Positions 1 through 12,865 of a stretch of 64,000 nucleotides of DNA are shown piece by piece. Under the pieces are notes generated by a model. It saw nothing but the letters and a program-made list of their open reading frames with translations, did no database searches and was not told the DNA's origin. Each line of letters begins with the position of its first letter. Position 1 is the stretch's first letter. Source of the DNA: Anaeromyces robustus (Eukaryota; Neocallimastigomycota; Neocallimastigomycetes; Neocallimastigales; Neocallimastigaceae); NCBI GenBank assembly GCA_002104895.1, contig MCFG01000126.1:62001-126000 (forward strand), in the 5' to 3' direction. Both the position numbers and the translations under genes were made by a program.

Positions 1-1008
1 TGTTCTTTCATTAAAATCTTTTTGTATATTTGTAAAATAACCTTAATATTATATTAATTTAAATATGATGTACAAAAATAACTTTTATATTAATTATACT
101 ATATTATATTATATTATTATATTATATTATTATACTATATTATATACAATTTTCTATAGCAGTATATGAATTTTGGTTAACAAATAATCCTCTATTATTA
201 TTAAAATAACTATCTTTAATTTTTACTTTGAAGCATTTATTTTTATCTATATATAAATAATTAGGATTTTCATTTATAATAATTAATCTCTCGGTATTAT
301 CACTAATAAAATATATATCAATATATTTGGTATATTTATATATATTAATTTTTATTTCAATATAAATAAGATGTATATTAATGTATGAGTATATCTATTA
401 TAAAAAAAAAAAAAAAAACTATTTATAGATAATATAATTTATAATAATTACTAAAAATTGCAGTTAGTTATAATTAAATTAGGTTCATAATTGTCTTGTT
501 TACCACAGTTTGTATCTATACTGATAATATTATGAAATGTATTTCTGAAAGTACAATTCTTAAATATTATATAAAAATTAATATAAAATGAATTTATATA
601 TAGTATTGATGCTCCACTAATAATTCCTTCATTAGGTCTATAATTTTCGAAAATTATATTTTCAAATGTTAATTTATCTCCTTTATCCCTTATACATTGA
701 ATAAGAAATTGACCTCTTCTGTCATAATTAAAATCGAAAACAGTTCCATTTATATTTCCTATAAAAGAAATATTTGATTCAACATTAATTGTTAATTCAA
801 AACCATGAACAGTCATGTCATAATAATTGTCAATAAATTTTAATATTAATTCCCCATCATATTGATTATCTTTTATAAAACTTTTTAAATTTAAATAATT
901 ATAATCTCCATTCCGAATGATAATTTCTTTTGAATAAATTTTAACAATATAACATAATATAAAATAAAAACAGGTACCAAATATATATTGAAGTGATTTA
1001 TACATCAT
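1..1008 (-). CDS. Beta-helix class C GPCR-like receptor, 5' part (runs off the window)
   Basis: This is the 5' end of a second copy of the receptor gene at 1585-7132; the rest lies beyond position 1. Exons read on the minus strand: 1008..452, 302..148, and 41..<1. Junctions are GT..AG (donor at 451/450, acceptor before 302; donor at 147/146, acceptor before 41), and the phases match the paralogue exactly; exon 2 is 155 nt in both. The protein opens with a hydrophobic signal peptide, then the same KEIIIRN, GELILKFIDNYY and ESNISFIGNINGT blocks seen in the neighbour, followed by Asn-rich beta-helix strands with CGKQD. Membrane helices would lie outside the window, so calling this copy a receptor rests on homology to the complete paralogue. 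It starts 576 bp after the neighbour's stop codon, in the same orientation, which indicates tandem duplication. Whether it is intact downstream cannot be seen. Confidence 0.85.
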
Positions 1009-1584
1009 TCATATCATTATTCTTGAATTCATATTATTAAAATTATATTCATTGATATATATATATTTATAAATTTATTTATTTATTAATATATGAAATG
1101 ATTAAAAAAAAATTAAAAATTTTTAATTTTCCGTATTATAGATATAATAATTAATTTATGTTTTCTTATATAGTATAAGTTTAAAATCTTTATTATTTAT
1201 TGTAAAAAAGAATACTACTTAAATAATTATACAATTGTTCCAAAAATGAATTAATCTTAAAAAAAAAAAAATATTATTATTTAAACTGTTGACCAAAAAA
1301 AATTTTATGTAATGTTTTATTTATTAAAGGCAAAACTTATAAAAATAAATAATAAATTATATTTTTATTGAAAAAACCAAAAATTATGTAAATAATTCTA
1401 ACCTTTTATTTATAAAGGTTTATTTATTTATTTATTAATTTATTTATTTTTTTTAATAAAATTTTAAAAAAAATTAAATAAATAATCTTTATTTATTTTT
1501 TTTAATAAAATTTTAAAAAAAATTAAATAAATAATCTTTATTTATTTAATTTTTTTTTAAAATTTTATTAAAATAGAATAATCT
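1009..1584. other. Spacer between the two tandem receptor genes
   Basis: A+T-rich spacer of 576 bp holding the 3' flank of the upstream receptor gene and the 5' flank of the downstream copy. No coding content is seen. It contains the direct/inverted repeat block at 1443-1577 and poly-A/T tracts. Confidence 0.7.
1443..1577. repeat. Two direct copies plus one inverted copy of a ~30-bp A/T palindrome
   Basis: A unit with the core TTTTAATAAAATTTTAAA appears twice in direct orientation about 49 bp apart (both copies followed by AATAATCTTT) and a third time inverted at about 1545-1577. The second and third copies can pair as a long A/T stem immediately 3' of the stop codon at 1585. It may be a cruciform or 3'-end structure; its function is unknown. 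Confidence 0.6.
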
Positions 1585-2912
1585 TTATTCTTGTAAATAT
1601 TTAATTTTTGTGTTTGTACTAATATATTTAATTTTTCCATCTTTTATTTCAAATAATTTTGAAAAAATTTTATAATAATTGATGGATCTATTTATACTAA
1701 TATTTAAATTATCTCTTGGTATATTTAATCCACATCCACAGAATTCTGAATGATGTATTAGACATTCTTCATGCTTTTTAAATATAAAATACTTCCATGG
1801 ATTATTTCCTCCTTTTTTTATTATATAATATATTTGATCCCATGATATTTGAATAAATATTAAAAAATAACATAGAGAATTTAAAATAAAGTTTAAATTG
1901 ACTTTACTATACTGTTCTCCGTTCAAAGTAGAATAACTGATAATCTATTAAATATATTTAAATAAATAAATAAATAATATAATATATATTATATATTATT
2001 ATATAGACAAATAAATAGTAATAAAAAATTATAGTATTATTAATTTATTTTTCTTTTCTTTCTTTTTTTTTTTTTTTTACATTTATGATTGGCCCTAATA
2101 GGAGTCCAGCCATTGAAGAATAAGTAATGTATTTTGTATAATTAAATACACATTCATGTTGAAGTGTTCGATTTCCTTTAAATGTTATGACAATTAAAAC
2201 AATGAAATCAATTGAATTTAAAAATAAATCATGTTCTTCAAGAATACATTTGAATGACCATATTCCATCATGATTTTGAACTTCTTCAATATTATTAATA
2301 TTTAAACAATAAAAAATTGAACTTATTAAAAATATTATATAGATTATATAAATAATATATACTTCTATAAAAAATGAAGTCACTTTCTTTATTTTTTTTA
2401 TAAGTAAATCATTTTCAAATAGTATTGAATCTAATGAAATATCATTTTTTATAACATGAACTTCCATATTTAAAGGAGATTCATTAGAAATAACGTTTGA
2501 TTTTATTATTTTACTCTCATTATTGTTTTCATTATTAATATCAAATTTAAATTTAGTGCTTTCTCTTCTTATATAACTTTTTCCTTTTCCTAATTCAAAA
2601 TTTAATGTAACCATTATATATAATGTTGTTTCTGATAATGAAATGCCAATATGTTTAAGTAGATAATTTAGTGAACATTTAATATAAGTTGTATATGTTA
2701 AAAATATATTACTAATAAAATATATCATTATACCAAGAGAAAATAAAAATATATATATAAATCCTATATCAATAATAATTTTTTTCTTCCTATTAATTGT
2801 TATAAATATTATATATAATGCTATCATTATTACAATCAATATAACAATAATTATTATCACTTTATTGATTTTCCTAATAGTGTATTAAAAAAAGTAAAAT
2901 TTTATAATTTAA

Positions 2913-2952
<40 letters not shown>

Positions 2953-2967
2953 GTAGTAGTAGTAGTA

Positions 2968-3042
<75 letters not shown>

Positions 3043-4747
3043 CTAATAATAAATAACTAATAATAAATAACTAATAATAAATAACTAATAATAAATAACT
3101 AATAATAATATCAAATTATAATAAAAAAAAACATCTATTTATATATTACTCGAAATTAACGTATATTTTAGTATCACAATTATAACCACTCCATCCTGGT
3201 AAACAAATGCATATATTTTTATCAATATCATTAATAGGTAAACTTCTATTATATGGTTTACATATTGCTGAAACTTCATTATTTGAAAATTCATTATTTT
3301 TCTTATAATAAGAAAGTAACGTTGGACAACTTTCTCTACATATTGGATTTTCACAATAATAAAAACCACGATGATCATACTTTTTTATTTGAAATTCATT
3401 GCAATCATTAACGTTAATTATTATATCATCAAACCTTAAGTCAATTTTACCATTATAATTATCAATATATAAATTTAAAGTATAAATATTAGGTTCTGCA
3501 TATATTCTAAGATTATTAAAATCGCATTTGCCTTTATTATTAAATATATATTTTAAAAATTATTATGATTATTAATTAATTAATTAATTAATTCTTATAA
3601 TATTTCATATAATATTTATACATATATATATATTCATTTTTTTTTTTCATTTGGCTTTAATATATATTTATACATATTTTTTTGTTTTTGTATCTATTTA
3701 TTTGTATTATTTACCATTTACAAATGAACCTAAATTTCCTATTAAAAATATTTTAGATTCTTTATTTTTATCATTAGTGTTATTCTCTTTTTTTAGTTTT
3801 AATTCTAATCTTAATGTAATTGATGAATAATATTTTGATACATCTTGGACAATATTGCCATATGCATCATATAAAGTAAATATTAATGGAAAATAATCAC
3901 CAGTAATAATTTGATTAGAATTTGAATTAACTAATGTAATATAAGATGGTTCTGATACATAATTTTCTACTAAATTAGAAATTGTATTATTTATAAACTT
4001 TACTTTTCGCTGATCAATAATATTTTTATTCATTATACTTTGAGTAAAAACTCCACCACCTAATATTCCAGCATTATTATTTTTAATAGTATTATTTTTA
4101 AATTTAGCTAAGTAAAACATTTTATATTTTGTACATATTGCTCCTCCAAAATTTTCAGCATGATTTTTTTCAAAAATATTATTTTCCATATTAATAGAGG
4201 TGATATTATTGTTATTACCATTATTATTATCATTAGAATTATCTGCTAAATAAATTGCACCTCCATCTAAAGCTCTATTTAATTTAAATAAATTTGAATT
4301 TATATAAAATTCTAAATTCATTATTTTTTTCATGCAACTAATAAAGTTTAAAGTTATAATAAATTATATGTAATGAAAAAAAAATATATATATATATATA
4401 TATATTATATTTGTTAATATTAATTTTATGTAATAAAATTCTTATTTTTAAAGAAAGAAAGAAAAATATTTTCAATTTTTACATTGCACCACCATTTTCT
4501 CTAACTACATTATTTTTAAAAACAGAATTTGTTATACTTATATCTATATTATTTTCAAAATAGATACTTCCACAATCATATTTGCTTTTATTATGATTAT
4601 TACTGAATTTAACATTATTTATAACGGTCTTTGTCTATATAAAGATATAAACAAATATATAGATATCATTCATTAATAATAATATATATATAGATTAATA
4701 AATCATTTATAATAATTATAATAATTATAATTATTATAATATTATTA

Positions 4748-4810
<63 letters not shown>

Positions 4811-7132
4811 TAAAGTATTGATAATATATATATATATAGATATATACTTTTTTTGATGTATTTTTAATGATAGATCCATATGAAATATTATTCGTAATAA
4901 TTGAATCTTTTAATGAAATATCGTTAGTTTCACCTTTTATTTTAATAAATGAACCATTAAATAAACTATTTTCAGCTTTTAGATTATTAATTGTTAAGTT
5001 TTTTAACTCCTCTCCAGAATCAAATAATAAAAATGAAGCATATCCATTATCACCATTACATGTTATATTGTTGATATTAAGATTATTTATTGAAATATTT
5101 TTATATAAAAAATATAGCAAAGCTTTTGAATTGGATTTAATATTTTCTAATTCAACATTATTTATATTATAAGTTGATTCTTCACCAAATAAACTACTTT
5201 CAAGACTAATTATGTATATATATAAATTCATATATATAAAAATTAATATTATATATTACATATATATAATATAAAAGTATATAATATAATAAAATAAAAT
5301 AAAATAAAATAATAAAAAAAATAAATAGTAAAGTAGAATAAGTTACAAGTACATATATAAAATAAAATAAAATACATTTTATATAGAAATAATCAATATT
5401 TATGCAAGAATTAAATTATTATCAATCTACCTTATATTTTTAAAAATTGTATCAGAAATTGAAAAAAATGAATATTTTGAATTTGATAAAAATGGATTTG
5501 AATTTTTTATATTAATATTTTCAAAAGTTGAATTTGTAATATTATATTTACATGAATCCCCCTGAAATAATGATGAAGTTTCTATATTATATAAGATAAA
5601 AAAAAAAAATAAAAAAAAAAAAAAAAAAATTCATTATTATTTAATATTAATATTAAAATAAAAAATATATAAATATATATAGAAAATATTTATATATATA
5701 TACTAGAAAATGTTGTATTTTCGATTGTTATCTTTTTATCATCATAATGTTTGTATATATCAAATAAAAAACCAGAATTTGAGTAACAATTATCAAAAGT
5801 TGTGTTTTTTATTCTTTTCAAAAATAAATTAATATATAAATATAAATAAAATAAAAATATAAAAATATATATATATATAGTATTATTATCAATAATAATA
5901 AAAATATAAATTGTTTTTTTTTTTTTTTAATATATTTAATATATTTTAATATTTAATTTAAAAAAAAAAAATATAATATTTGATTAATTTTAACATATTT
6001 AATATATACTCTAATGATAGTCCTTCACCATAAATTAATCCTATATTATCTATAATGTCAATATTTTCAAATTTTGAATTTATAATACTTAAATATTCAT
6101 ATTTCGATTCTGAATGAAATAAAGCCCCTTTTGTTTTTTCTTCTAAATTTTTTTGTATTTTTGTAAAATAACCTGAAATTTTTATAATTATATAAATATA
6201 ATTTATTATTTTAATTATATTATATTAAAATTTATTTTTTACATTTTAAATTAATAATTATAAAAAAAAAAGTTTATATATATCTTTAATACAATTATCT
6301 ATTGTAGTGTATGTATTTTGGAGTGAAAATAATCCTCTGTTATTATCAAAATAACTATCTTTAATTTTTATTTTCAAACATTTATTCATATCCGTATAAG
6401 AATAATTAGGGTTCCCATTAAAACGAAATAATTTTTCAGTATTATTACTAATATAATATTTCATATAAAATAAAAATAATAAATATATTAATTTTTATTC
6501 AGATAAATATGAAGGCATTTAAAAAATATTTATAATAATTAAATATAATTATTAATATGATATAAAAGATAAACATATTACTAAAATTTGCAATTAGATA
6601 TTAATATATTAGGCTCATAAATGTCTTGTTTACCACAACGAATATCTCCATTAAAAATATTATGAGTTATATTTATGAAAGTACAATTTTTAAATATATA
6701 AAAATTATTTATTGAATTTGAAGCAATATAAAATACCGCTGCTCCACTAATCATTCCACCGAATACACTATAATTTTTAAAAATAAGATTTTCCATTTTT
6801 ATGGTATCTTTTCTATCTCCATTACTAAAAATACTAATTCGACCTTTTCTATCATTATTAAAATCAAATATAGTTCCATTAATATTTCCTATAAAAGAAA
6901 TATTTGACTCTACTGATATAGCAAATTCATAACCAACTAAAGTCATGTTATAATAATTATCTATAAATTTTAATATTAATTCCCCATCACGTTGATTTTC
7001 TTGAACAATGGTTTTTAAATTTGATAAATCATTTTCTACATTTCGAATGATAATTTCTTTTGTAAACACCTTAACAATAATAAAAATAAAATAAATAGAA
7101 ACACAAAATATATGAAGCAATTGATTCATCAT
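1585..7132 (-). CDS. Beta-helix / EGF-like / seven-TM class C GPCR-like receptor, 11 exons
   Basis: I assembled this gene by splice phase. Exons (minus): 7132..6582, 6447..6293, 6172..6010, 5813..5704, 5581..5431, 5205..4848, 4634..4483 (acceptor ambiguous by 6 nt), 4337..3715, 3531..3150, 2873..2081, 1944..1585. They total 3798 nt, 1265 residues, with ten GT..AG introns of 120-276 nt. Domains: signal peptide (about 1-25); Asn-rich right-handed beta-helix with GGAI turns to about residue 690; Ig-like segment (GDYFPLIFTLYDAYGN ... GSFVNGKCDFNNLRIYAEPN); Cys-rich EGF-like linker ending CICLPGWSGYNC; TM1 at about 887-907; six more helices including KYITYSSMAGLLLGPIIN and a last helix at about 1164-1188; then a cytosolic tail with NPWKYFIFKKHEECLIHH. 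Helix count and the conserved Cys in TM3 and ECL2 (WSFKC) fit the 7tm_3 (class C) family. The usual Venus-flytrap ligand domain is absent, replaced by a pectin-lyase-like helix. Ligand and G protein are unknown; plant polysaccharide sensing is inference. Confidence 0.85.
2914..3110. repeat. Intronic TAA/TAAA microsatellite and 15-bp tandem repeat
   Basis: This block fills most of intron 9 of the receptor gene (3149..2874): a long (TAA)n run with a short TAG interlude, a (TAAA)n run, then about five copies of a 15-bp unit containing AACTAATAATAAAT. Slippage here could change intron length but not the reading frame. Confidence 0.9.
4740..4811. repeat. (TAA)n microsatellite in receptor intron 6
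   Basis: More than 20 uninterrupted trinucleotide units lie inside the intron 4847..4635, which separates two beta-helix exons. Confidence 0.9.
5323..5355 (-). repeat. Single dispersed copy of the 23.6-kb minisatellite unit
   Basis: The minus strand reads TATGTACTTGTAACTTATTC followed by TACTTTACTATTT, which is the exact core of the eight-copy array at 23595-24040 in inverse orientation. It is flanked by TTTTA runs as in the array and lies within receptor intron 5 (5430..5206). Confidence 0.85.
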
Positions 7133-7143
7133 TCATCAGAGAG

Positions 7144-7248
7144 TCTTGAATTCATATTAAATATATTTATTTAATTATTTATTTAATTATTTATTTAATT
7201 ATTTATTTAATTATTTAATTATTTATTTAATTATTTATTTAATTATTT

Positions 7249-7305
<57 letters not shown>

Positions 7306-7440
7306 TTAACTTATTTTTATATTTATATATTTATATATTTATTTTTTTTATTTATCTACTTATTTATTTATTTATTTATTTATTTATTAACTTATTTTTA
7401 TATTTATATATTTATATATTTATTTTTTTTATTTATCTAC

Positions 7441-7487
<47 letters not shown>

Positions 7488-7495
7488 TTAAATCA
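7144..7495. repeat. TTTA-rich microsatellite with an 81-bp tandem duplication
   Basis: ATTTAATT and ATTT repeats lie directly upstream of the receptor start codon. An 81-bp segment beginning AACTTATTTTTATATTTATA at 7308 recurs at 7389, including the rarer landmark TATCTACTTATT. Confidence 0.85.
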
Positions 7496-8600
7496 ATAAA
7501 TAATTAATCGCTATTCCAAATTAAATATTCCAAATCATAATACTAATGCCATGAAAATTTTTCATTATTTTATTTCTATATAGACAAAAAAAAAAAATTT
7601 AATAAAATTCCTATAAAATATATTCCCATAAAATATTAATAAGAATAAGATTAAGGTTATATTAAATATACAATTACTTTATTTGATATAAATATAAAAA
7701 AAAAAAAAAGAAATAAAATATAAACCAATATGTATTTAAGTTTTAATGATTTCTTTTCAATTTTAAGCTATTAAAAATACTTTTTTATTTATGATAATTT
7801 CCAATATAAATAAAAACTTTTAGGAAAATTTTTACTATAAACAATTCATTATAGTCAAATTTTTATTATAAATATATTTAACACATTTATAAATTAAAAT
7901 AAAAAAGGAAAAAAAAAATGAAAATTAAAGAATATATATTTATGTAGTATCTGATTGAAAAATGAAAAAAAGGAAGAAAAAAAAAATGAAAAATCTATCC
8001 AACTTTTGTATATATAGTTAATAGATTATATATTATAACTTTATTATTTGTACCATTAATAAATAAATAGAATTAAGGTTTTACTATTTATTTTGAAAAA
8101 TATTTTGTTTTCCATAATAATCTTATTGTCTTTTTTCTCAAATTTATTAAAGATTTCAATAATATACATACTACATAATTATATAATCTTTAATATAGAA
8201 ACTATAGTTTCCAAGTAAATTTAATAATAAATATAAAAGTGTCACTTTAGTTTTTAATTAACAAAATTTTATAAAATAAATATTAAACAAAATTCTATAT
8301 TAATTTAACTTTAATATTAAAAAATTCTTTTCTAGCTTACTCCTCTTTTTCTTCTTTTATATTTATTAACTTTTTTTTTTTTCTAAACTAAGGACTAAGC
8401 ACAAATGTTTATTTTTTCTTCTTTTCAACTTTGATATTAAATACACTTTTATTTTCTTTTTTTCCATAAATTAATGTTTTTTTACTGATACATTCACATA
8501 TTTAGACAATTGTACGTACTTAACATACTTACATATTCAACTATGTAGTAATAGATTGAATATCTTTATTTTGTATAATGTAATATAAATTTACATCTTT

Positions 8601-8690
8601 AATGTACTGTACAAGTAATAATAATAAGTTAATGTTAATGTTTTAATGTATTGTACTGTACAAGTATTAATAAGTTAATGTTCATGTTGA
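8601..8690. repeat. Two-copy repeat centred on a TTGTACTGTACAA-like palindrome
   Basis: The segment TGTACTGTACAAGTA followed by AATAAGTTAATGTT occurs at about 8603 and 8652. The second copy contains the palindrome TTGTACTGTACAA (6-bp arms). A short direct duplication; function unknown. Confidence 0.6.
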
Positions 8691-11600
8691 TAATACATAA
8701 CCAATGCATTAATTAATGATAAAAAATAATATAAAATAATATAAAATTATAAATATAAAATTATAAAATATAAAATAATAATAATAAAAAAAAATACATT
8801 AATTAATTAATAAATTAATAAATTAATTCAATAAATACATAATAATGTTTAAAATAGAAATAAAAAAAAAAGTTTATTTTTAAAAAAGTATTAATTAAAA
8901 CTCAAAGATTTACATAAAATGAAATTATTTTTTGTTTTAAAAATAAAATCAAATCAAATAAAAAAATAAAAAAATAAAGAAAAAAAAGAAAAAAAAGAAT
9001 TATAGAACATTTCATATAATCATCATAAAATTAATATATTTCATATAATCATCGTAAAATTAATATTTTAGTAAACAGAAAACATGAAATACAGAAAAAA
9101 AATTTTTATTAAACTAAAGTATTTTCATTTATAATACTTTATATTATAAATAAAAACTAAACATCTAATTATAAAAAATTCTACATTATATAGTGTTATT
9201 TATTAATTTAATTATGAGTATATTCATTATTATGAATTATTATTTATTAGTATTATTATTATAATTACTATTATTTATATAATTACTATTATATATATTT
9301 TTTTTTAAATTATAAAAATATTATTATTATTATTATTATTATTTATTAATTATTATTATTATTATTATTTATTAATTATTATTATTATTATTATTATATT
9401 TAATTATTATTATTATTATAATTATTATTATTATTAACTATTATTATTATTCATTATTATCAACTCTCATCATATCTTTTTATTATGGAAGAATTAGTAA
9501 ACCTCTATGATTATGGAAATAAATCAGGTCAAGTAGGTTATTATCAAAATTTATTATTAATACATACTGTGTATATTGATACTAATAATTAGTATTTTAT
9601 ATATATAAATAACTTATTAATTATTGTCTCTAATTAATTAATTAATAAGTTTTTTTTTAATAAAACCGTTTTTGTTTAAAAATTTATTGATTTATTTATT
9701 TATTATTTTTTTTTAAAAATTAATATTATTTCATATAATGTATCATATAATATATTACATTTTATATATGATATATATTATGAAATAATATATAATAATA
9801 TATAATAATATTTAAATTAAATCATTTTATTTTTATCCTCAAAAGAAAAAATTATTGTCAAAAGATTTAATGTTTTTAATGTACATAACTTAAATGTAAT
9901 GTACATTCATTAATTAAATAGGTCATAAGTACAAAATAAATAAGCATATTTGTATTAAATAAATTGATCTATTATTCATTAATAATAAAATATTAAAAAA
10001 AATTTTTTTATTATTTTTTTTTTCTTACATAATTTACCCTATTTTTTTTTATTATGCCTTATTTAAACAAAAATATAAAAAAAAAAAAAAAAAAAACAAT
10101 ATTTATTTATTTGTTTTTTTTTGTTTTTTTGTATTTAATTATTTTATTATTAATATATAAAATAAAATTATTAATAGAAATAATTTATGGTTACAAAACT
10201 GATTCAAATAATTAATACGATAGTTAATATTTTACTTTACCAATTAATCCTATTTAATATTATATATTAGGGAATGTAAAGAATTAATTAATTTTAATAT
10301 ATTGTAATATAAAAATGTTTGTGGAAGAAAGGAATAACCCTAAATTTCTATATAAATTTATAATATATTCTAATAAATAGAATTTATATTCCAAATATAT
10401 ATTAATATATTTAAATAATATATAACTTTATATTATAATATATCTTTTAATAATAAAATTTATTAATAAATATAGTTTAATGAATTGATGACTAAATATT
10501 AATTTAATTAAAATTTTGAATAAAAAAAGTTTTATATTATTTATTATATTATGTATATAATGTAATATATTATAATATATTGAACTTTAATATTATCAAT
10601 AGTATATAATATAAATATATTGTAGAAATAGAAGAATAAAGAAAAATATATATAGACTAAAAACGTTGATTATAATTATAGGTTAGAATTAAATGATAAA
10701 TTAATATATCTATTATTAATAAATAAATATAAATAAATAAATATTAATAATAAAGTAAATAAATAAATAATAAATAAATAAATAAATAAATAAATAAAAA
10801 ATAAATAAATAATAAATAATTTATATTTAAGCAATATATTATTTATTGTATTTATATTATTTATAATTTAAATATAATAAACAAATAAATTTAAATAAAT
10901 AAAAAATTTCATATAATGGTTTTAAATATTTTTTTTTTACATAAATAAATATTTATTAAAAAAAATTATTTTTATTAAATGAAAAGTAAATAAATAAATA
11001 AATAGAAAATAGATAAATAAATAGATAAATATAATAATAAATAAATAAATAAATAGAATAATAAACAATCAATAAATAGAATAATAAATAAAAACATAAA
11101 TAAAACAATGACTAATAAATAATTATATTAAATGTTATTTTTTAATTAAATTAATATGAATAATTATTATTTATTTATTTATAATTATAAAAAATATTAA
11201 ATATTTATAATATATAAATATTTAATATAATAAATATTATAAAACCAAAATTCATATAAATATGAAAAAATCTTTCCTTTTTTTAAATTTTCAAATTTTT
11301 TTTTGTAAAAATTATTTTTTTTATTTCTTTTATCAAAAAAAAAAAAAATTTTTTTTTGAATAAATATGAATAAATAAATATTATTATAATAATTATAATA
11401 ATAAATAAATATAAAAATAGTTTAAAAAAAAAAATCAAAAAAAAAGAAAATTTAATTATAAAAAGATCAAAATAAAAATTAAAGTGTTAATAAAAATAAA
11501 GTTAAAAAAAATAAAGTATTGTATTATAAGCTAAAATTTAAAATTAAAATAAAAGAGAAACAAATAATAAAATCAAAATTTTTTAATTTGTTCAAAAATA

Positions 11601-12865
11601 AAAGATTGAAATATAATAAAAATAAAAAATCTATTTTATTATTAGTTAACGTAAATAATTATTAATTCAAAAAAGTTATAAAAAAAGTTAAAAAATATAT
11701 ATTCTTTTTATTTATTTTATAGTTTAAATTAGTTGATTAAGATTAGTTTAAATAAAAAAATATTAAAGTTTTTTTAATCAATTTATAAATAAAAAAACAA
11801 AATAAATTTATAGATAAATTATTTATTTATTAAAAAATAATTATTTATAAGTTATACATTTTAATTAGGTTATTTTAAAAAAATAATAAAATAGTTTAAA
11901 GATTATTCATAAAGTTTAAAAATTAAACTTAAAAAGGAAAAAAAATATATCTATATTTAAAAAACAAACAAAATTTAATACAAATATTTTCAAAACAAAT
12001 TAAAAATTAAAAAATGTATTTAGGCAATTTTTATGGTGTTATTACTTGTTTACACAAGACTTTTATGGTTTATTAAGTAAAAATATATAACTTGAAAAAA
12101 AAAAGAATATTTAAAAGAATAAAACGTACTTATAATAAAAACATAAATAAAACATAACCTAAATTTAGTTTTTATATAGTTTATAAAAAAGATTATTTTT
12201 TCTTAATTTTTTAAATATAAATTAAATATAATATTTAAAAAATAAAGAAAATATAACCATTTTTATAAAACAAAATTGAAAAATACTTGAATACGTTTGT
12301 TTTATAAATATATATAATTTAGAAATATCATAGTACCAATTTTATACTATCTTTTATTTTTTTTAAAATAATAATATTAAGGAAAAAAATAATTAAAGCA
12401 AAACACTTTATTTTTTGGAAAAAGAAATAACAAAAAACAAAAATAAAAAAACGATAAATAAACAAAAATTTAAAAAAAAAAAAAAAACGCTAAACATATT
12501 GATTTCAAAGATAACAAATAATTAATTAAATATATAATATTATATAATTAAAAAATCATTGATATCAATAAAGTTATCTATTATATCCTTATTTGTATAT
12601 ATTTATAGTAATAATAAGAAAAACCATATATTAACAATTAGTAAACTAGCCTTTTAAAAAGTATTCATAATTTACAATAGAATAAATAATTATTTAATCT
12701 ATATAACCAAAGTTATATTTTTTTTAATTATATATATTCTTAAGTAAATAATATTAGTTTGTTGAATTAATTCATTGTAAAAAGTCAAACTTTATATATC
12801 TTGTATTTTTCGCTTGTCATATCATTTTTTATATCTTTTACTATTATTTAATTTAATATAGAAAA

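Larger units (their letters stand above)
7133..12865. other. Gene-poor A/T-rich intergenic region
   Basis: This spacer separates the divergently transcribed receptor gene and the 985-residue coiled-coil gene. I see no convincing gene. It holds TTTA/TAA microsatellites, a two-copy 31-bp repeat near 9009-9068, a two-copy GTACTGTAC repeat near 8600-8690 and an isolated 35-codon open frame at 9485-9592 (see findings). Confidence 0.65.

Noticed and set aside
3139-3378. Minus-strand frame of 79 codons (MIIVVFIIVKIQ...)
   Set aside because: The adjacent frame of the same strand encodes the Cys-rich EGF-like exon (NPICRESC ... CICLPGWSGYNC) that splices in phase on both sides.
4867-5172. Plus-strand frame of 101 codons
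   Set aside because: Exactly antisense to a beta-helix exon of the receptor gene; no independent evidence.
12014-12076. 20-codon frame MYLGNFYGVITCLHKTFMVY as an upstream ORF of the coiled-coil gene
   Set aside because: Lies about 800 bp upstream with no evidence that the transcript extends so far.
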